Below are positions 25,491 through 33,660 of a stretch of DNA of 64,000 bases, in pieces. Within the stretch, counting starts at the first letter, position 1. Every line of letters begins with the position of its first letter. The DNA is from Chitinophaga varians. Its GTDB lineage: Bacteria > Bacteroidota > Bacteroidia > Chitinophagales > Chitinophagaceae. The DNA is taken from NCBI RefSeq assembly GCF_012641275.1, contig NZ_JABAIA010000003.1:1054001-1118000 (forward strand), read 5' to 3'. The notes beneath the pieces were generated by a model. That model had not been told where the DNA came from. It was given only the letters and a program-made list of their open reading frames with translations, and made no database searches. The translations under genes and the position numbers were made by a program.

Positions 25491-25895
25491 ATGAAAAAAT
25501 ATATCATTATAACCAGCCTCCTTCTCATGACGATACTGATATGGAGCAGTTGCAAAAAAGACCAGCCGATTGATGAAGACGGTTTGTTGATCACCACCCG
25601 GTCAGAATGTTATGTGAGCAATTTTGAGTTGCTGGGCGCAGACTTCCAGACCGTGCGTTCCAAAGCGCCGGTGATCGATACCGTGGCTTGTACCATTCAG
25701 CAGGAAGTCTTCTTTGGCACCGATCTGAAAAACCTGTGGCCACAGTTCACGCTGGTAACAGACGCCAAGCTGGACCCAAAGATCACCGGGAAAGTTGACT
25801 TTTCTGACCTGGCCAATCCGAAGAAATACACCGTCGTGTCCGGAAACAGGCAGGTAAGAAAAACATACACCGTTATTATCACCGTGCAAAAGTGA
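25491..25895 (+). CDS. small surface lipoprotein, DUF5018-like
   Basis: A 134-residue lipoprotein with lipobox Cys about residue 20 (WSSC), followed by one beta-sandwich-like domain. The pattern of an ordered sum (TLVTDAKLDPKITGKVDFSDLANPKKYTV) and the ending KTYTVIITVQK is that of DUF5018/PKD-like domains found behind SusCD pairs. It probably contributes to glycan binding or presentation at the cell surface (inference). Start placed at 25491 for the signal peptide. It is 29 bp after susD. Confidence 0.7.
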   Translation: MKKYIIITSLLLMTILIWSSCKKDQPIDEDGLLITTRSECYVSNFELLGADFQTVRSKAPVIDTVACTIQQEVFFGTDLKNLWPQFTLVTDAKLDPKITGKVDFSDLANPKKYTVVSGNRQVRKTYTVIITVQK

Positions 25896-25917
25896 GTTGC
25901 AGTTAAAAACATGAATC

Positions 25918-26937
25918 ATGAGAGGTAAATATTTTTCCTATATATCGTTGGTGTGCGCGTCGCTGCTGATGGCGACGGCCTGCACGAAAGACGGGGACTA
26001 CGAGGTGCCCAAGCCTAAAAACGAATTGCAGAACGACTGTATCAAACGGTCGCTAGGCCCCAATCTCGTTGGCCTCAACATAGAGTTTGCCTATGCCATC
26101 GGTATTCCGGCAGCCAAAGGGAAACTGGTGTCAGCACAGGTGGTGGCATCTATCCCTGGTGTGCAGGTGAAGCCCGGCGACCAGGCTAATTCGGCCACCT
26201 ATTTGCAGGACAGCTCTTTTTATACCAATGGCAGCGGTGTAGACGTTCCCGTTAAAGTTGGCGACCGATCCGTTACCAAAGAGGGAGCCAACGTGGTGAC
26301 TTTCACCAAAGATACCAATGCCGTGACGCTCCGTTATTTCTACCGGATACCCGAAGAGGCGAGGGGCAGGACAGTGAAATTTACCTTCACGGCCACGAGC
26401 AGCAACGGGGAGACTGTATCGTACGACATGGGGCCTTATACCATTGCAAAAATGGACATGAAACTCAACCTGACGCCTACCAACAACAATAAGTGTTACT
26501 TGTCTATCGCAGACCTGGCTTTGTACAACGCCGCGGAAGCCGCCGCCAATCCGGACAAGATAGACCTGGTATACCTGTACCGCAACCTGTCGGTCCAGTT
26601 TGGACATGCCCTGGTAGCGCCGGCAGCGCCTAAAGATTATCTGCCGGGCGTAACGTTGCCGGCTAACGTCAACAGGGATACGAAACTGAGCAAAGCCTGG
26701 AATGTGCAGGACTTTCACCTGGCAGGCCTGAAGTATGGCACCACCTTCGTGGACGATGTGGATTTTGAAAAGCTGGATATGTCTGCATCGCCTGATTTCG
26801 CGCTGGGATTAAAGGAAGAAGGCGGCGTGTGGGTGGAAACCAGCGATGGCAAATACCGCGCTTACATTTTTGTCAATAAGGTAGATAATACCGCGCAGTC
26901 AGCGCGTATCAGCATTAAGCGTTATACGCTGAAGTAG
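25918..26937 (+). CDS. PUL surface lipoprotein, DUF4466-like (SusE/F-position protein)
   Basis: A 339-residue lipoprotein with Cys about residue 22 in the lipobox (MATAC). It is beta-rich throughout with no catalytic motif that I recognise. Sequence style and position behind susD suggest a DUF4466-type protein acting as a surface glycan-binding protein, in the place where SusE or SusF would be. Family assignment is from memory of similar Bacteroidota proteins and is only moderately secure. It lies 22 bp after the small lipoprotein and is followed by a tandem and inverted repeat region. Confidence 0.6.
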   Translation: MRGKYFSYISLVCASLLMATACTKDGDYEVPKPKNELQNDCIKRSLGPNLVGLNIEFAYAIGIPAAKGKLVSAQVVASIPGVQVKPGDQANSATYLQDSSFYTNGSGVDVPVKVGDRSVTKEGANVVTFTKDTNAVTLRYFYRIPEEARGRTVKFTFTATSSNGETVSYDMGPYTIAKMDMKLNLTPTNNNKCYLSIADLALYNAAEAAANPDKIDLVYLYRNLSVQFGHALVAPAAPKDYLPGVTLPANVNRDTKLSKAWNVQDFHLAGLKYGTTFVDDVDFEKLDMSASPDFALGLKEEGGVWVETSDGKYRAYIFVNKVDNTAQSARISIKRYTLK

Positions 26938-26939
26938 AA

Positions 26940-26974
26940 ATTACGAATTACGAATTACGAATTACGAATTACGA
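26940..26974. repeat. tandem heptamer repeat ATTACGA x5
   Basis: Five uninterrupted copies of ATTACGA start three bases after the stop codon of the DUF4466-like gene. The last copy runs into the left arm of the inverted repeat at 26966-27042. Slippage-prone; function unknown. Confidence 0.85.
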
Positions 26975-27042
26975 ATGAAGGGCTTTCTTATGGAACGGTT
27001 ACTAAATGGCCGCTCAATAAAATAGCCCTTCATTCGTAATTC
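26966..27042. repeat. 19-bp perfect inverted repeat with 39-nt loop
   Basis: GAATTACGAATGAAGGGCT (26966-26984) is exactly inverted at 27024-27042, filling the gap between the DUF4466-like gene and the lyase gene. It could fold in mRNA and adjust downstream expression, or be a small non-autonomous element. There is no T-tract, so it is not a standard terminator. Confidence 0.75.
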
Positions 27043-27063
27043 ATAACTCCAAAATGATATCTT

Positions 27064-28986
27064 ATGCGATCATTTTTTTGTTGGACGATAGTGTTGTTAT
27101 TATCCCTGCCGGCAGTCTCGCAGGATTTGTTGAGCAGTAAATACACCACAGCGCAGTTATCACAGCAGCTTATTCCCCGCGTATCGTGGATACCTTTCCC
27201 GCCTGCCGGTGACACCGCCTGGACCGCGGACAAAGAGGTGGCCGATGCGGCCGTCCGCAAGGCAGAGCGTTATCTGCATTATGAGTGGCCGGGCATTCCC
27301 GCCACCACGTCGCTGTTGATTGTGCGTACCGGCAACCGCAGCGATTATCAGGCTATCGCCAACCGCAAACGGGAGGCGCTGGCAACCTTGCTGCTGGCAG
27401 AAATCTATGAACACAAAGGCCGGTTTATCGATGATATCATCAACGGCGTATGGTCTGTCTGTGAAGAGTCTTTCTGGGGAGCGTCCGCACATTTGCCCAA
27501 AGGCGACAGTTATGCCGGGCTGCCTGATGTGGCTGATCCTTTCGTAGAGCTGTTTTCCGCCGAAACGGCCACCTTGCTGGCGTGGGTGGATTATTATGTC
27601 GGCTCCCAGCTGGATGCTGTTTCTCCGCAGGTACGGAAACGGATATACTATGAAACCAACCGGCGCATTTTTGAGCCGCTGGCCACCAAACATCACAGTT
27701 GGATGGGCAACAGCAGTAGTACCGGCCGCCGTCCTAATAACTGGAACCCGTGGATCTGTTCCAACTGGCTGAATGCAGTATTGTTGCTCGAGAGAGACGA
27801 GCATAAAAGGGCAGCGGCCGTGCAGCAGGTACTGCGCACCCTCGACAATTTCCTGAATCCCTATCCGGCAGATGGTGGCTGCGACGAAGGTCCGGGTTAC
27901 TGGGGAGCTGCCGCCGCCTCCCTGTATGATAACATCTCCCTGCTGGACCTGGCCACTCATGGCGCTTTCAGCTATGTGTTCCAGGATACCAAAGTGAAGA
28001 AGATGGCACAGTTCATCTATCTCGCGCAGATCAGCGAGCGTTATTTCCTTGATTTTGCAGATGCCGATCCGCAGCCGGGAATGGACGGGATGATGATCTA
28101 CCGTTTCGGCAAAGCTATCGGAGATCCGGATATGATGCGTTTTGGCGCTTTCTATTACCAGGACAACAAATCCGCCGGCACGTATCATTTCTTCCGGCAG
28201 TTTTTTGCCCGCTTTATGCAACAGGAGGTGAAAGCCGCCGCCAAAGGATTGCCCTTGCCGCGAGACACCTGGTGGCCGGACCTCCAGGTGATGGCGGCAC
28301 GCGACCGTGGCGGCAGCGCTGCCGGTTTCTATGTGGCCGTTAAAGGCGGTAACAACGACGAAAGCCATAACCACAATGATATCGGCAACTTCATTGTATA
28401 CCACAACGGGCTGCCGGTCATCATTGATGTAGGCCGGGGCACCTATACCGCACGTACGTTTAGCAGTAAACGTTATGATATCTGGTTCAACCGTTCCGAC
28501 TATCACAACCTGCCGGACGTCAACGGCTACACGCAGTTGGCCGGCGCCCGGTACAAAGCGACCGACGCAGCGTACCAGTCGGCCGCCGGGTACAGCCGCA
28601 TGTCTATGGATATTGCGGCGGCATACCCCGAACAGGCAGGTATCCGGCAGTGGCGCCGCAGCGTGCGGCTGGACCGGGGCAGGGCAGTGCATGTGACCGA
28701 CAGCTTTGCCTTGCAGGCGCCGGGAACATTCAGGCAGTACCTGATGACATGTTATCCGGTGGATGTTTCCCGGCCTGGACAACTGCAGATACAGGATTTT
28801 GTGGTCACTTATCCGGCAGAATTACTTGAAGCATCGGTGGAGAAAGTGCCCCTGCAACAGATGGAAGACGAGGGGATCCGGCAGAAGTGGGGCGATAATA
28901 TTTACCGTATTATATTGAAAGCGAAAGCACCTGTGAAAGAAGGAGAGATGGAGCTTCGTATTACCAATTCAGGGAGTGTACAGTAA
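27064..28986 (+). CDS. secreted heparinase II/III-family polysaccharide lyase
   Basis: Predicted to cleave uronic-acid polysaccharides by beta-elimination in the periplasm. The 640 residues start with a signal peptide (1-19, ending AVS). An alpha/alpha-toroid N-terminal half (NSSSTGRRPNNWNPWICSN near 217-235; DGGCDEGPGYWG near 273-284) precedes the beta-sandwich heparinase domain with NNDESHNHNDIGNF (about 432-445), which contains the His/Asn cluster of the family, and IIDVGRGTYTARTF. The NNW and YW/HND elements fit the PL12/PL15/PL21 fold group, but I cannot fix the subfamily or substrate. It is the last gene of the second PUL. Confidence 0.85.
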   Translation: MRSFFCWTIVLLLSLPAVSQDLLSSKYTTAQLSQQLIPRVSWIPFPPAGDTAWTADKEVADAAVRKAERYLHYEWPGIPATTSLLIVRTGNRSDYQAIANRKREALATLLLAEIYEHKGRFIDDIINGVWSVCEESFWGASAHLPKGDSYAGLPDVADPFVELFSAETATLLAWVDYYVGSQLDAVSPQVRKRIYYETNRRIFEPLATKHHSWMGNSSSTGRRPNNWNPWICSNWLNAVLLLERDEHKRAAAVQQVLRTLDNFLNPYPADGGCDEGPGYWGAAAASLYDNISLLDLATHGAFSYVFQDTKVKKMAQFIYLAQISERYFLDFADADPQPGMDGMMIYRFGKAIGDPDMMRFGAFYYQDNKSAGTYHFFRQFFARFMQQEVKAAAKGLPLPRDTWWPDLQVMAARDRGGSAAGFYVAVKGGNNDESHNHNDIGNFIVYHNGLPVIIDVGRGTYTARTFSSKRYDIWFNRSDYHNLPDVNGYTQLAGARYKATDAAYQSAAGYSRMSMDIAAAYPEQAGIRQWRRSVRLDRGRAVHVTDSFALQAPGTFRQYLMTCYPVDVSRPGQLQIQDFVVTYPAELLEASVEKVPLQQMEDEGIRQKWGDNIYRIILKAKAPVKEGEMELRITNSGSVQ

Positions 28987-29482
28987 GTACGGTCATGGTT
29001 TTAATTTGGCCACAGTTCAGGGTTTTGTTGAGTTTTCCTGTATCTGTGTAAATAAGATTTTATGCACTGCAACTAATTCGCAGTCCTTACTGAGGTTTTA
29101 TATCATGATTAATTGCTGCTGTATGTAAGAAAAAATATTTTTTTTATCATGATTTTCTCCTTACAGATGGTTTATGGTATCCTACAATGCAGTGCCATAG
29201 CGTATGTCAGAAGTGTAGGAGTTTGTCTGATGAAAAAAGCGATACTGTCTTTTTAATCCTCAAAAAAAACAACAATTTTTCTCCGGTGGTTTTAATTATC
29301 TATTTTCAAAACGCCTTTTACCTGGTTGATCATCCCTGGTAAAAGATGCATGAAGGCTGGCAGGACGAGCATGTTGCCATCGTTATACCCATAAATACCG
29401 GTTGCCCAATGATTGATGTACCGAAAGAAGGTTGAGACACGTCGTCTATATTAATTGTTTACATAAATTAAAACACACACTT
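28987..29482. other. 496-bp intergenic region
   Basis: AT-rich spacer between the lyase and the next lipoprotein gene. I see no ORF with coding character, no RNA gene, no clean terminator and no clear TTG/TAnnTTTG promoter. Confidence 0.5.
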
Positions 29483-30451
29483 ATGAAGTCCCCCCGAATT
29501 TTCCCCTTGTTAGCCAAACCTATCTTCAAGCTAATGGCTGCTCCATTTCCAGTCGTACTGCTGATGCTTGTTTTTGCACTGGTGTTTTATTCATGCGGCA
29601 AAACACATCAGGGTGTGCCGGCTGTAAAAGAGGTTAGTGCTGATGGTCAAAGGCTACTGGCCGCTGTAGAGCAGTATAAAAAGCAGATCATGGCGACTCC
29701 TGTCAGGCCTGCAGCAAAAATGGGCAATGCAAAAACGGAAACACTCACTGGTACATCAGATGATGAAGTCACCTATTATATCCAATTTCCCACTATACCA
29801 TCCGCTAATCTGCTAAACCTGTATAATAACGCCAGCACCATACAGGATGTGGTCAATTTAAGAGAACAGGGCCAGGCAGTTATTCAGTTTAACGCTAATG
29901 CATCCAGTTCAAATTATCCGATTACGTTATCAAAGCAGACAGCCAAAACAAGTCTTCAGCCTTTGATCGCTGAATCAAGGACCTATTTACATTCCAAAGG
30001 ACTGACGGATGCTGATATCAACGATATGATTTATTCCCAGGGCGGAACAGAAGAAGACCTGGTTCCATTTACACTATCGCTGGTGCAAATTGAGAAAACA
30101 CCAAAACCATTTATCAATTATCCGGACGGATATACCTTTCATAATGAACACGGTTATATAAACGGCCGGTTGACAAAGCTTGTAAACAGATTAACAGGTG
30201 ATACTACCTGGTATGTCATAGGACAACAGGACCCGGGCTATGAGGTGCTTACTGTTGCCGCTATTGGTACTTGTGCCATGGAGGCAATTGGAGCAGACAT
30301 TTTTTGGGCACTGGCACAATCCAGTGCTTCTGCATGGACAATGGCAGCTATTACCACCGCATTCAGAACAGTTGCCAAGAAAGTAATTGGCCCTATTGGA
30401 GTGGCCATTGCAGTTGGCGAATTTTCATGGTGTTTGTACCAGCATAGCTGA
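29483..30451 (+). CDS. lipoprotein of unknown function with hydrophobic Gly/Ala-rich C-terminus
   Basis: I do not recognise the family. From Met 29483 the product has 322 residues, with a long hydrophobic N-terminal signal ending at a lipobox-like YSC (Cys about residue 38). The middle is hydrophilic and Gln/Asn/Thr-rich. The last 60-70 residues change character: a hydrophobic, Ala-rich segment (AAIGTCAMEAIGADIFWALAQ) is followed by VAKKVIGPIGVAIAVGEFSWCL. That tail resembles the hydrophobic Gly/Ala segment of some bacteriocin precursors, but I can show no processing motif, immunity gene or exporter next to it. It is transcribed alone and ends in a strong terminator at 30471. The upstream ATG 29432 would place a second short extension before the signal peptide and is less likely. 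Confidence 0.6.
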   Translation: MKSPRIFPLLAKPIFKLMAAPFPVVLLMLVFALVFYSCGKTHQGVPAVKEVSADGQRLLAAVEQYKKQIMATPVRPAAKMGNAKTETLTGTSDDEVTYYIQFPTIPSANLLNLYNNASTIQDVVNLREQGQAVIQFNANASSSNYPITLSKQTAKTSLQPLIAESRTYLHSKGLTDADINDMIYSQGGTEEDLVPFTLSLVQIEKTPKPFINYPDGYTFHNEHGYINGRLTKLVNRLTGDTTWYVIGQQDPGYEVLTVAAIGTCAMEAIGADIFWALAQSSASAWTMAAITTAFRTVAKKVIGPIGVAIAVGEFSWCLYQHS

Positions 30452-30780
30452 TCTTCGTTACCTATAATTAAGTAGCAAGACTTCAAAGTATCTGCCTTAT
30501 GAAGTCTTGCTACTTTTATAATCACCCTACCTTGCCTTGCTACGAAGAATTATAGCAGAATAATTCCCTTGAAACGCCTATCATTGTATTTTTCTCCATT
30601 GCTTCTTCAATCAATTCCTGGGATTTTTGCAGCGCAAACTGCTACTACTACTGTTTGAGGATTAATTCGTATCTTCCATAAAGCTGCTTTTATTTTTAAT
30701 CTCCAATATATTGTTGCTTTGGTTGATTTTTCCTGCAAAGATCAGCATCCAATCAGCGCATTTAATAAATACTATGTATT
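30452..30780. other. 329-bp intergenic region with terminator
   Basis: Apart from the terminator at 30471-30517 I see no gene. The AT-rich right part must contain the promoter of the OprB-like porin gene, but no convincing box pair is visible. Confidence 0.5.
30471..30517 (+). terminator. intrinsic terminator after the unknown lipoprotein gene
   Basis: A perfect 15-bp stem, AGTAGCAAGACTTCA (30471-30485) with TGAAGTCTTGCTACT (30500-30514), has a 14-nt loop and is followed by a short T-rich tail. Confidence 0.85.
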
Positions 30781-32133
30781 ATGGCAATCTACCAAAAGAT
30801 TATTGTTGGTATTGCTGTATGGTTCGGCTTTGTACAGATAGCGGCAGCTCAAAATGGGGGCGACAGTACAGCACGTGCATCTAAATGGAGTTTTCATTTT
30901 CAGGCTACCGTTATTGGCCAGCAGCATTCCGGTTTCAGGTCAATGTATCGGGGAGACAACAGTCTGGCTGACTCCGTGGAGCCCACGGCGCAGAGCCTTA
31001 CCGCCACTATTTTTGTTGGCCGCAGATTGTGGAAGGGGGCGGCATTTTATTTTAACCCCGAGGTATCCGGCGGAAAAGGACTTAGTTCTGCTTCGGGCGT
31101 AGCGGGCGCATTGAATGGTGAAACATATCGGGTTGGCGCTGTGCAGCCACAGGTGTTTATTGCGCGTGCGTATTTGCAGCAACATTTCCGTTTAGGTAAG
31201 GCAGAAGAAGATATAGCAGATGATGTGAATCAGGTGGCAGACAAGGTGCCATCCAGCAGGATTACCGTCAGCATAGGGAAGTTTGCCATGGAGGATTTTT
31301 ATGATAATAATGCATATGGAAAAGATCCCAGAACACAGTTTTTCAACTGGTCTGTCTGGGCTAATGGCGCCTGGGACTATCCTGCCAATACCAGGGGCTA
31401 TACGGAAGGGGTGGTAGTAGAGCTTATCAAACCGAAATATGCAATACGTATATCCACAGTGGCAGTGCCCCGGATAGCCAATTATCACCTGATGGAGTAT
31501 AACGGGCACGCACATGCGGAAACGTTCGAATTTCAGCATCAACTTCAGTTCGGGCAGCGTAGCGGTACGATCCGTTTCCTGGTCAGCAGCGCCTGGAACA
31601 GGGCGCCTTCCTACAAACAGGGCCTGGCTGCTATTGCCAGCCAGGATACTTTTTTGCTGCATGTAATCCGTGGCGCTTCCGAAAATACTACTTACGGCGG
31701 GCATAAGTACGGGCTGGGATTAAATATCGACCAGCAACTGAGTGATGATCTTGGCTTCTTCTGCAGGGTAGGATGGAATGATGGAAAGTACGTTACATGG
31801 GCATTCACGGAAATAGACAGGACCCTTAGCGGTGGCCTGGCACTGAAAGGGACCAAATGGAAACGGCGGAACGATGTAGCAGGCATCGCAGGCGTGGTAA
31901 ATGGCGTCTCTCCGGACCACCGGGATTTTCTGGCCGCAGGCGGCTATGGATTTATACTTGGAGATGGCCGGCTGAACTACGGGCATGAAGGCATCCTGGA
32001 AACCTACTACAATGCTCAGCTGAACAGGTTTCTGCAACTAACGTTCGACTACCAGTACGTAAACCATCCAGGATACAATAAGGACAGAGGACCCGTGCAT
32101 GTGTTTGGACTAAGAGGACACATTATGTTCTAG
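30781..32133 (+). CDS. OprB-like carbohydrate-selective porin
   Basis: Outer-membrane beta-barrel of 450 residues with a signal peptide (about 1-23, ending AAA-Q). Alternating amphipathic strands run throughout. The features IGKFAMEDFYDNNAYGKDPRTQFFNW (pieces near 162-187), GAWDYPANTRGYTEG and the C-terminal YQYVNHPGYNKDRGPVHVFGLRGHIMF match the OprB family, including the aromatic C-terminal residue F required by the barrel assembly machinery. It would admit sugars or other small solutes by diffusion. It is alone in its transcription unit and not obviously tied to the neighbouring PUL or NRPS cluster. Confidence 0.82.
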   Translation: MAIYQKIIVGIAVWFGFVQIAAAQNGGDSTARASKWSFHFQATVIGQQHSGFRSMYRGDNSLADSVEPTAQSLTATIFVGRRLWKGAAFYFNPEVSGGKGLSSASGVAGALNGETYRVGAVQPQVFIARAYLQQHFRLGKAEEDIADDVNQVADKVPSSRITVSIGKFAMEDFYDNNAYGKDPRTQFFNWSVWANGAWDYPANTRGYTEGVVVELIKPKYAIRISTVAVPRIANYHLMEYNGHAHAETFEFQHQLQFGQRSGTIRFLVSSAWNRAPSYKQGLAAIASQDTFLLHVIRGASENTTYGGHKYGLGLNIDQQLSDDLGFFCRVGWNDGKYVTWAFTEIDRTLSGGLALKGTKWKRRNDVAGIAGVVNGVSPDHRDFLAAGGYGFILGDGRLNYGHEGILETYYNAQLNRFLQLTFDYQYVNHPGYNKDRGPVHVFGLRGHIMF

Positions 32134-32227
32134 TATGCCTATACAGATTTGTGAAAAAAGTATCCGTTGAAATCAGCCACAGCATTGATTATTTTTACTC
32201 TATAAATAAAAATGTTTCAAAAATATT

Positions 32228-32256
32228 TTGCAGGGAAAAATATTTTTCTATCTTTG
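32228..32256 (+). promoter_or_regulatory. Bacteroidota-type promoter of tRNA-Lys
   Basis: TTG at 32228-32230 and TATCTTTG at 32249-32256 match the TTG / TAnnTTTG consensus with 18 bp between them. The tRNA begins 44 bp further on. This is the cleanest promoter in the window. Confidence 0.7.
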
Positions 32257-32300
32257 CAATCCCTTAACAATGAGGGTGTTCGCAGTGTAAGCAGCGATAT

Positions 32301-32373
32301 GATTCCGTAGCTCAGTTGGTAGAGCAATACACTTTTAATGTATGGGCCCTGGGTTCGAGTCCCAGCGGGATCA
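32301..32373 (+). tRNA. tRNA-Lys (anticodon TTT)
   Basis: A 73-nt cloverleaf without encoded CCA. The acceptor stem is GATTCCG with CGGGATC (one G:T pair). The D-arm contains AGCTCAGTTGGTAGAGC. The anticodon stem-loop ATACA-CTTTTAA-TGTAT gives anticodon TTT. The T-arm contains GGTTCGAGTCC. Discriminator A at 32373. A promoter lies upstream and a terminator follows directly. Confidence 0.95.
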
Positions 32374-32378
32374 CTACT

Positions 32379-32419
32379 AAAAACGCCTTCAGATTCGTTG
32401 AATTTGAAGGCGTTTTTTA
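32379..32419 (+). terminator. intrinsic terminator after tRNA-Lys
   Basis: AACGCCTTCA (32382-32391) pairs with TGAAGGCGTT, followed by a run of T residues and preceded by A residues, so it may act in both directions. Confidence 0.85.
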
Positions 32420-32979
32420 TGCTCTTCCGGCAGCTGTTTAACAGGTCCGATTCCTCGCTTAAACGCTTTACGGAGCCGGCCGTTTGAACGCCTGTAGGCT
32501 GGCTTAGTGATGACGCCGGCAACGGTCTTCCAATAAAACAAGGAACAATAACTTCTACTCCTCTGTACCTGATAGTTTTTCTTCTAAAGTTGTCCAGTAA
32601 TCATTGTGCCCCTCTTTACTCACAGAGAATAAATGCACATTAATCCATCTTCGGATAGCCGTTGGGGTAGGTTTGTTTGTCAGGTTCCCGCGTGCGGGAA
32701 AACTATCGTAATATGGTGTACAGGCGCTATTTCCCGGGCAAAATGATCGTCGTTGCGGCATGTTGTTGCTTCCTGCCAGGGGAGTAATTCTGTTGTCTGA
32801 ATTATTGAAGGAATATTGTATTTTAATGACACATTTTGTTGACCGATTGCCATAAATCTCCAAATTTTTTATCTATGTCACTGAGACCCATCAAATTAGC
32901 CACTATCATAAATGAATGTCCTTGTATCAGTAACGAAACATATTGTTTTCACTTGTTTAAATCTCCAAATTTTTAGCTT
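32420..32979. other. 560-bp region with a truncated copy of the response-regulator start
   Basis: No full gene is convincing. At 32854-32907 the sequence repeats the leader and first codons of the response-regulator gene at 32980: AATCTCCAAATTTTT, then ATG at 32875 opening MSLRPIKLATI, compared with MSLKPIHLAIV. The copy keeps its reading frame for 33 codons to a TAG at 32974, four bases before the true start. It could be a decayed paralogue or a leader ORF. A 102-codon minus-strand ORF (32555-32863) is also present but unsupported. Confidence 0.5.
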
Positions 32980-33660
32980 ATGTCACTGAAACCTATCCAT
33001 CTGGCTATCGTAGATGAGAGCTCTCTGTTTATTAAGATGATGAAGAACTACCTCCTCGGACAAAGAAATATGGAGGTTGTTTTTCATACATCGGAATTGT
33101 CTTCTTTGTTTAAAAAGTTACGGGATGTTGACGTGAATGTTTTGCTGATAGACGTCTTTGTCCATCAACAAAATGTACTCGACGCCCTGGAGATTATCCG
33201 AAGTGAGTATCCAGAAATTAAAATACTGATACTATCGAAGTCCACAGACGTAAGCCTTATAAGTAGTCTGCTCGACCTGGGCATCCATGGGTATATTTCC
33301 AAAATGGATGAGCCGGAAGAGCTGGTACGGGCCATCGTGTCTGTTGCGGAAGGCGAAATACACCGTAATAAACTGCTGACAGAGGCATTGTACCTTCACA
33401 GGCACAACAATAACAATAGTAACAGCAGGATATATACGGTATTGGACCTGGCAGTGCTGGACGACCGGGAAAAAAGAATTTTGCAGTTGCTTTGGGAAGA
33501 AAAGAGCAATAAAGAAATCGCGGATGAGGTATTCCTGAGCGTAAGGTCAATAGAAAAGATCCGGCAAAATATGAAAGAGAAGCTGGGTGTGAAATCGACA
33601 GTGGGACTGCTGAAGTATGCGATAAACAAAAAGATTGTACTAATTGATCAATACACTTGA
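32980..33660 (+). CDS. NarL/FixJ-type response regulator with LuxR HTH
   Basis: A 226-residue two-domain regulator. Residues about 5-122 form a receiver domain with the acidic pair D12-E13, phospho-acceptor D58 (LLIDVF) and conserved Lys near 109 (YISKMDE). Residues about 160-222 are a LuxR-type helix-turn-helix (DDREKRILQLLWEEKSNKEIAD, then SVRSIEKIRQNMKEKLGVKS). A Asn/Ser-rich linker (HNNNNSNS) joins them. No histidine kinase gene is next to it, so the sensor is elsewhere or this is an orphan. It is co-oriented with the NRPS operon that starts 525 bp downstream and is the natural candidate activator (inference). Confidence 0.9.
   Translation: MSLKPIHLAIVDESSLFIKMMKNYLLGQRNMEVVFHTSELSSLFKKLRDVDVNVLLIDVFVHQQNVLDALEIIRSEYPEIKILILSKSTDVSLISSLLDLGIHGYISKMDEPEELVRAIVSVAEGEIHRNKLLTEALYLHRHNNNNSNSRIYTVLDLAVLDDREKRILQLLWEEKSNKEIADEVFLSVRSIEKIRQNMKEKLGVKSTVGLLKYAINKKIVLIDQYT

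Noticed and set aside
32379..32419. Repeat of the tRNA 3' end as an attachment site just after tRNA-Lys
   Set aside because: The sequence after the tRNA is a terminator hairpin; no copy of the tRNA 3' end is visible elsewhere in the window.
32555..32863. 102-codon minus-strand ORF between the tRNA and the response regulator
   Set aside because: No recognisable domain, unusual composition, no promoter or ribosome binding site, and it overlaps the duplicated leader region. It may be a remnant but I cannot support it as a gene.
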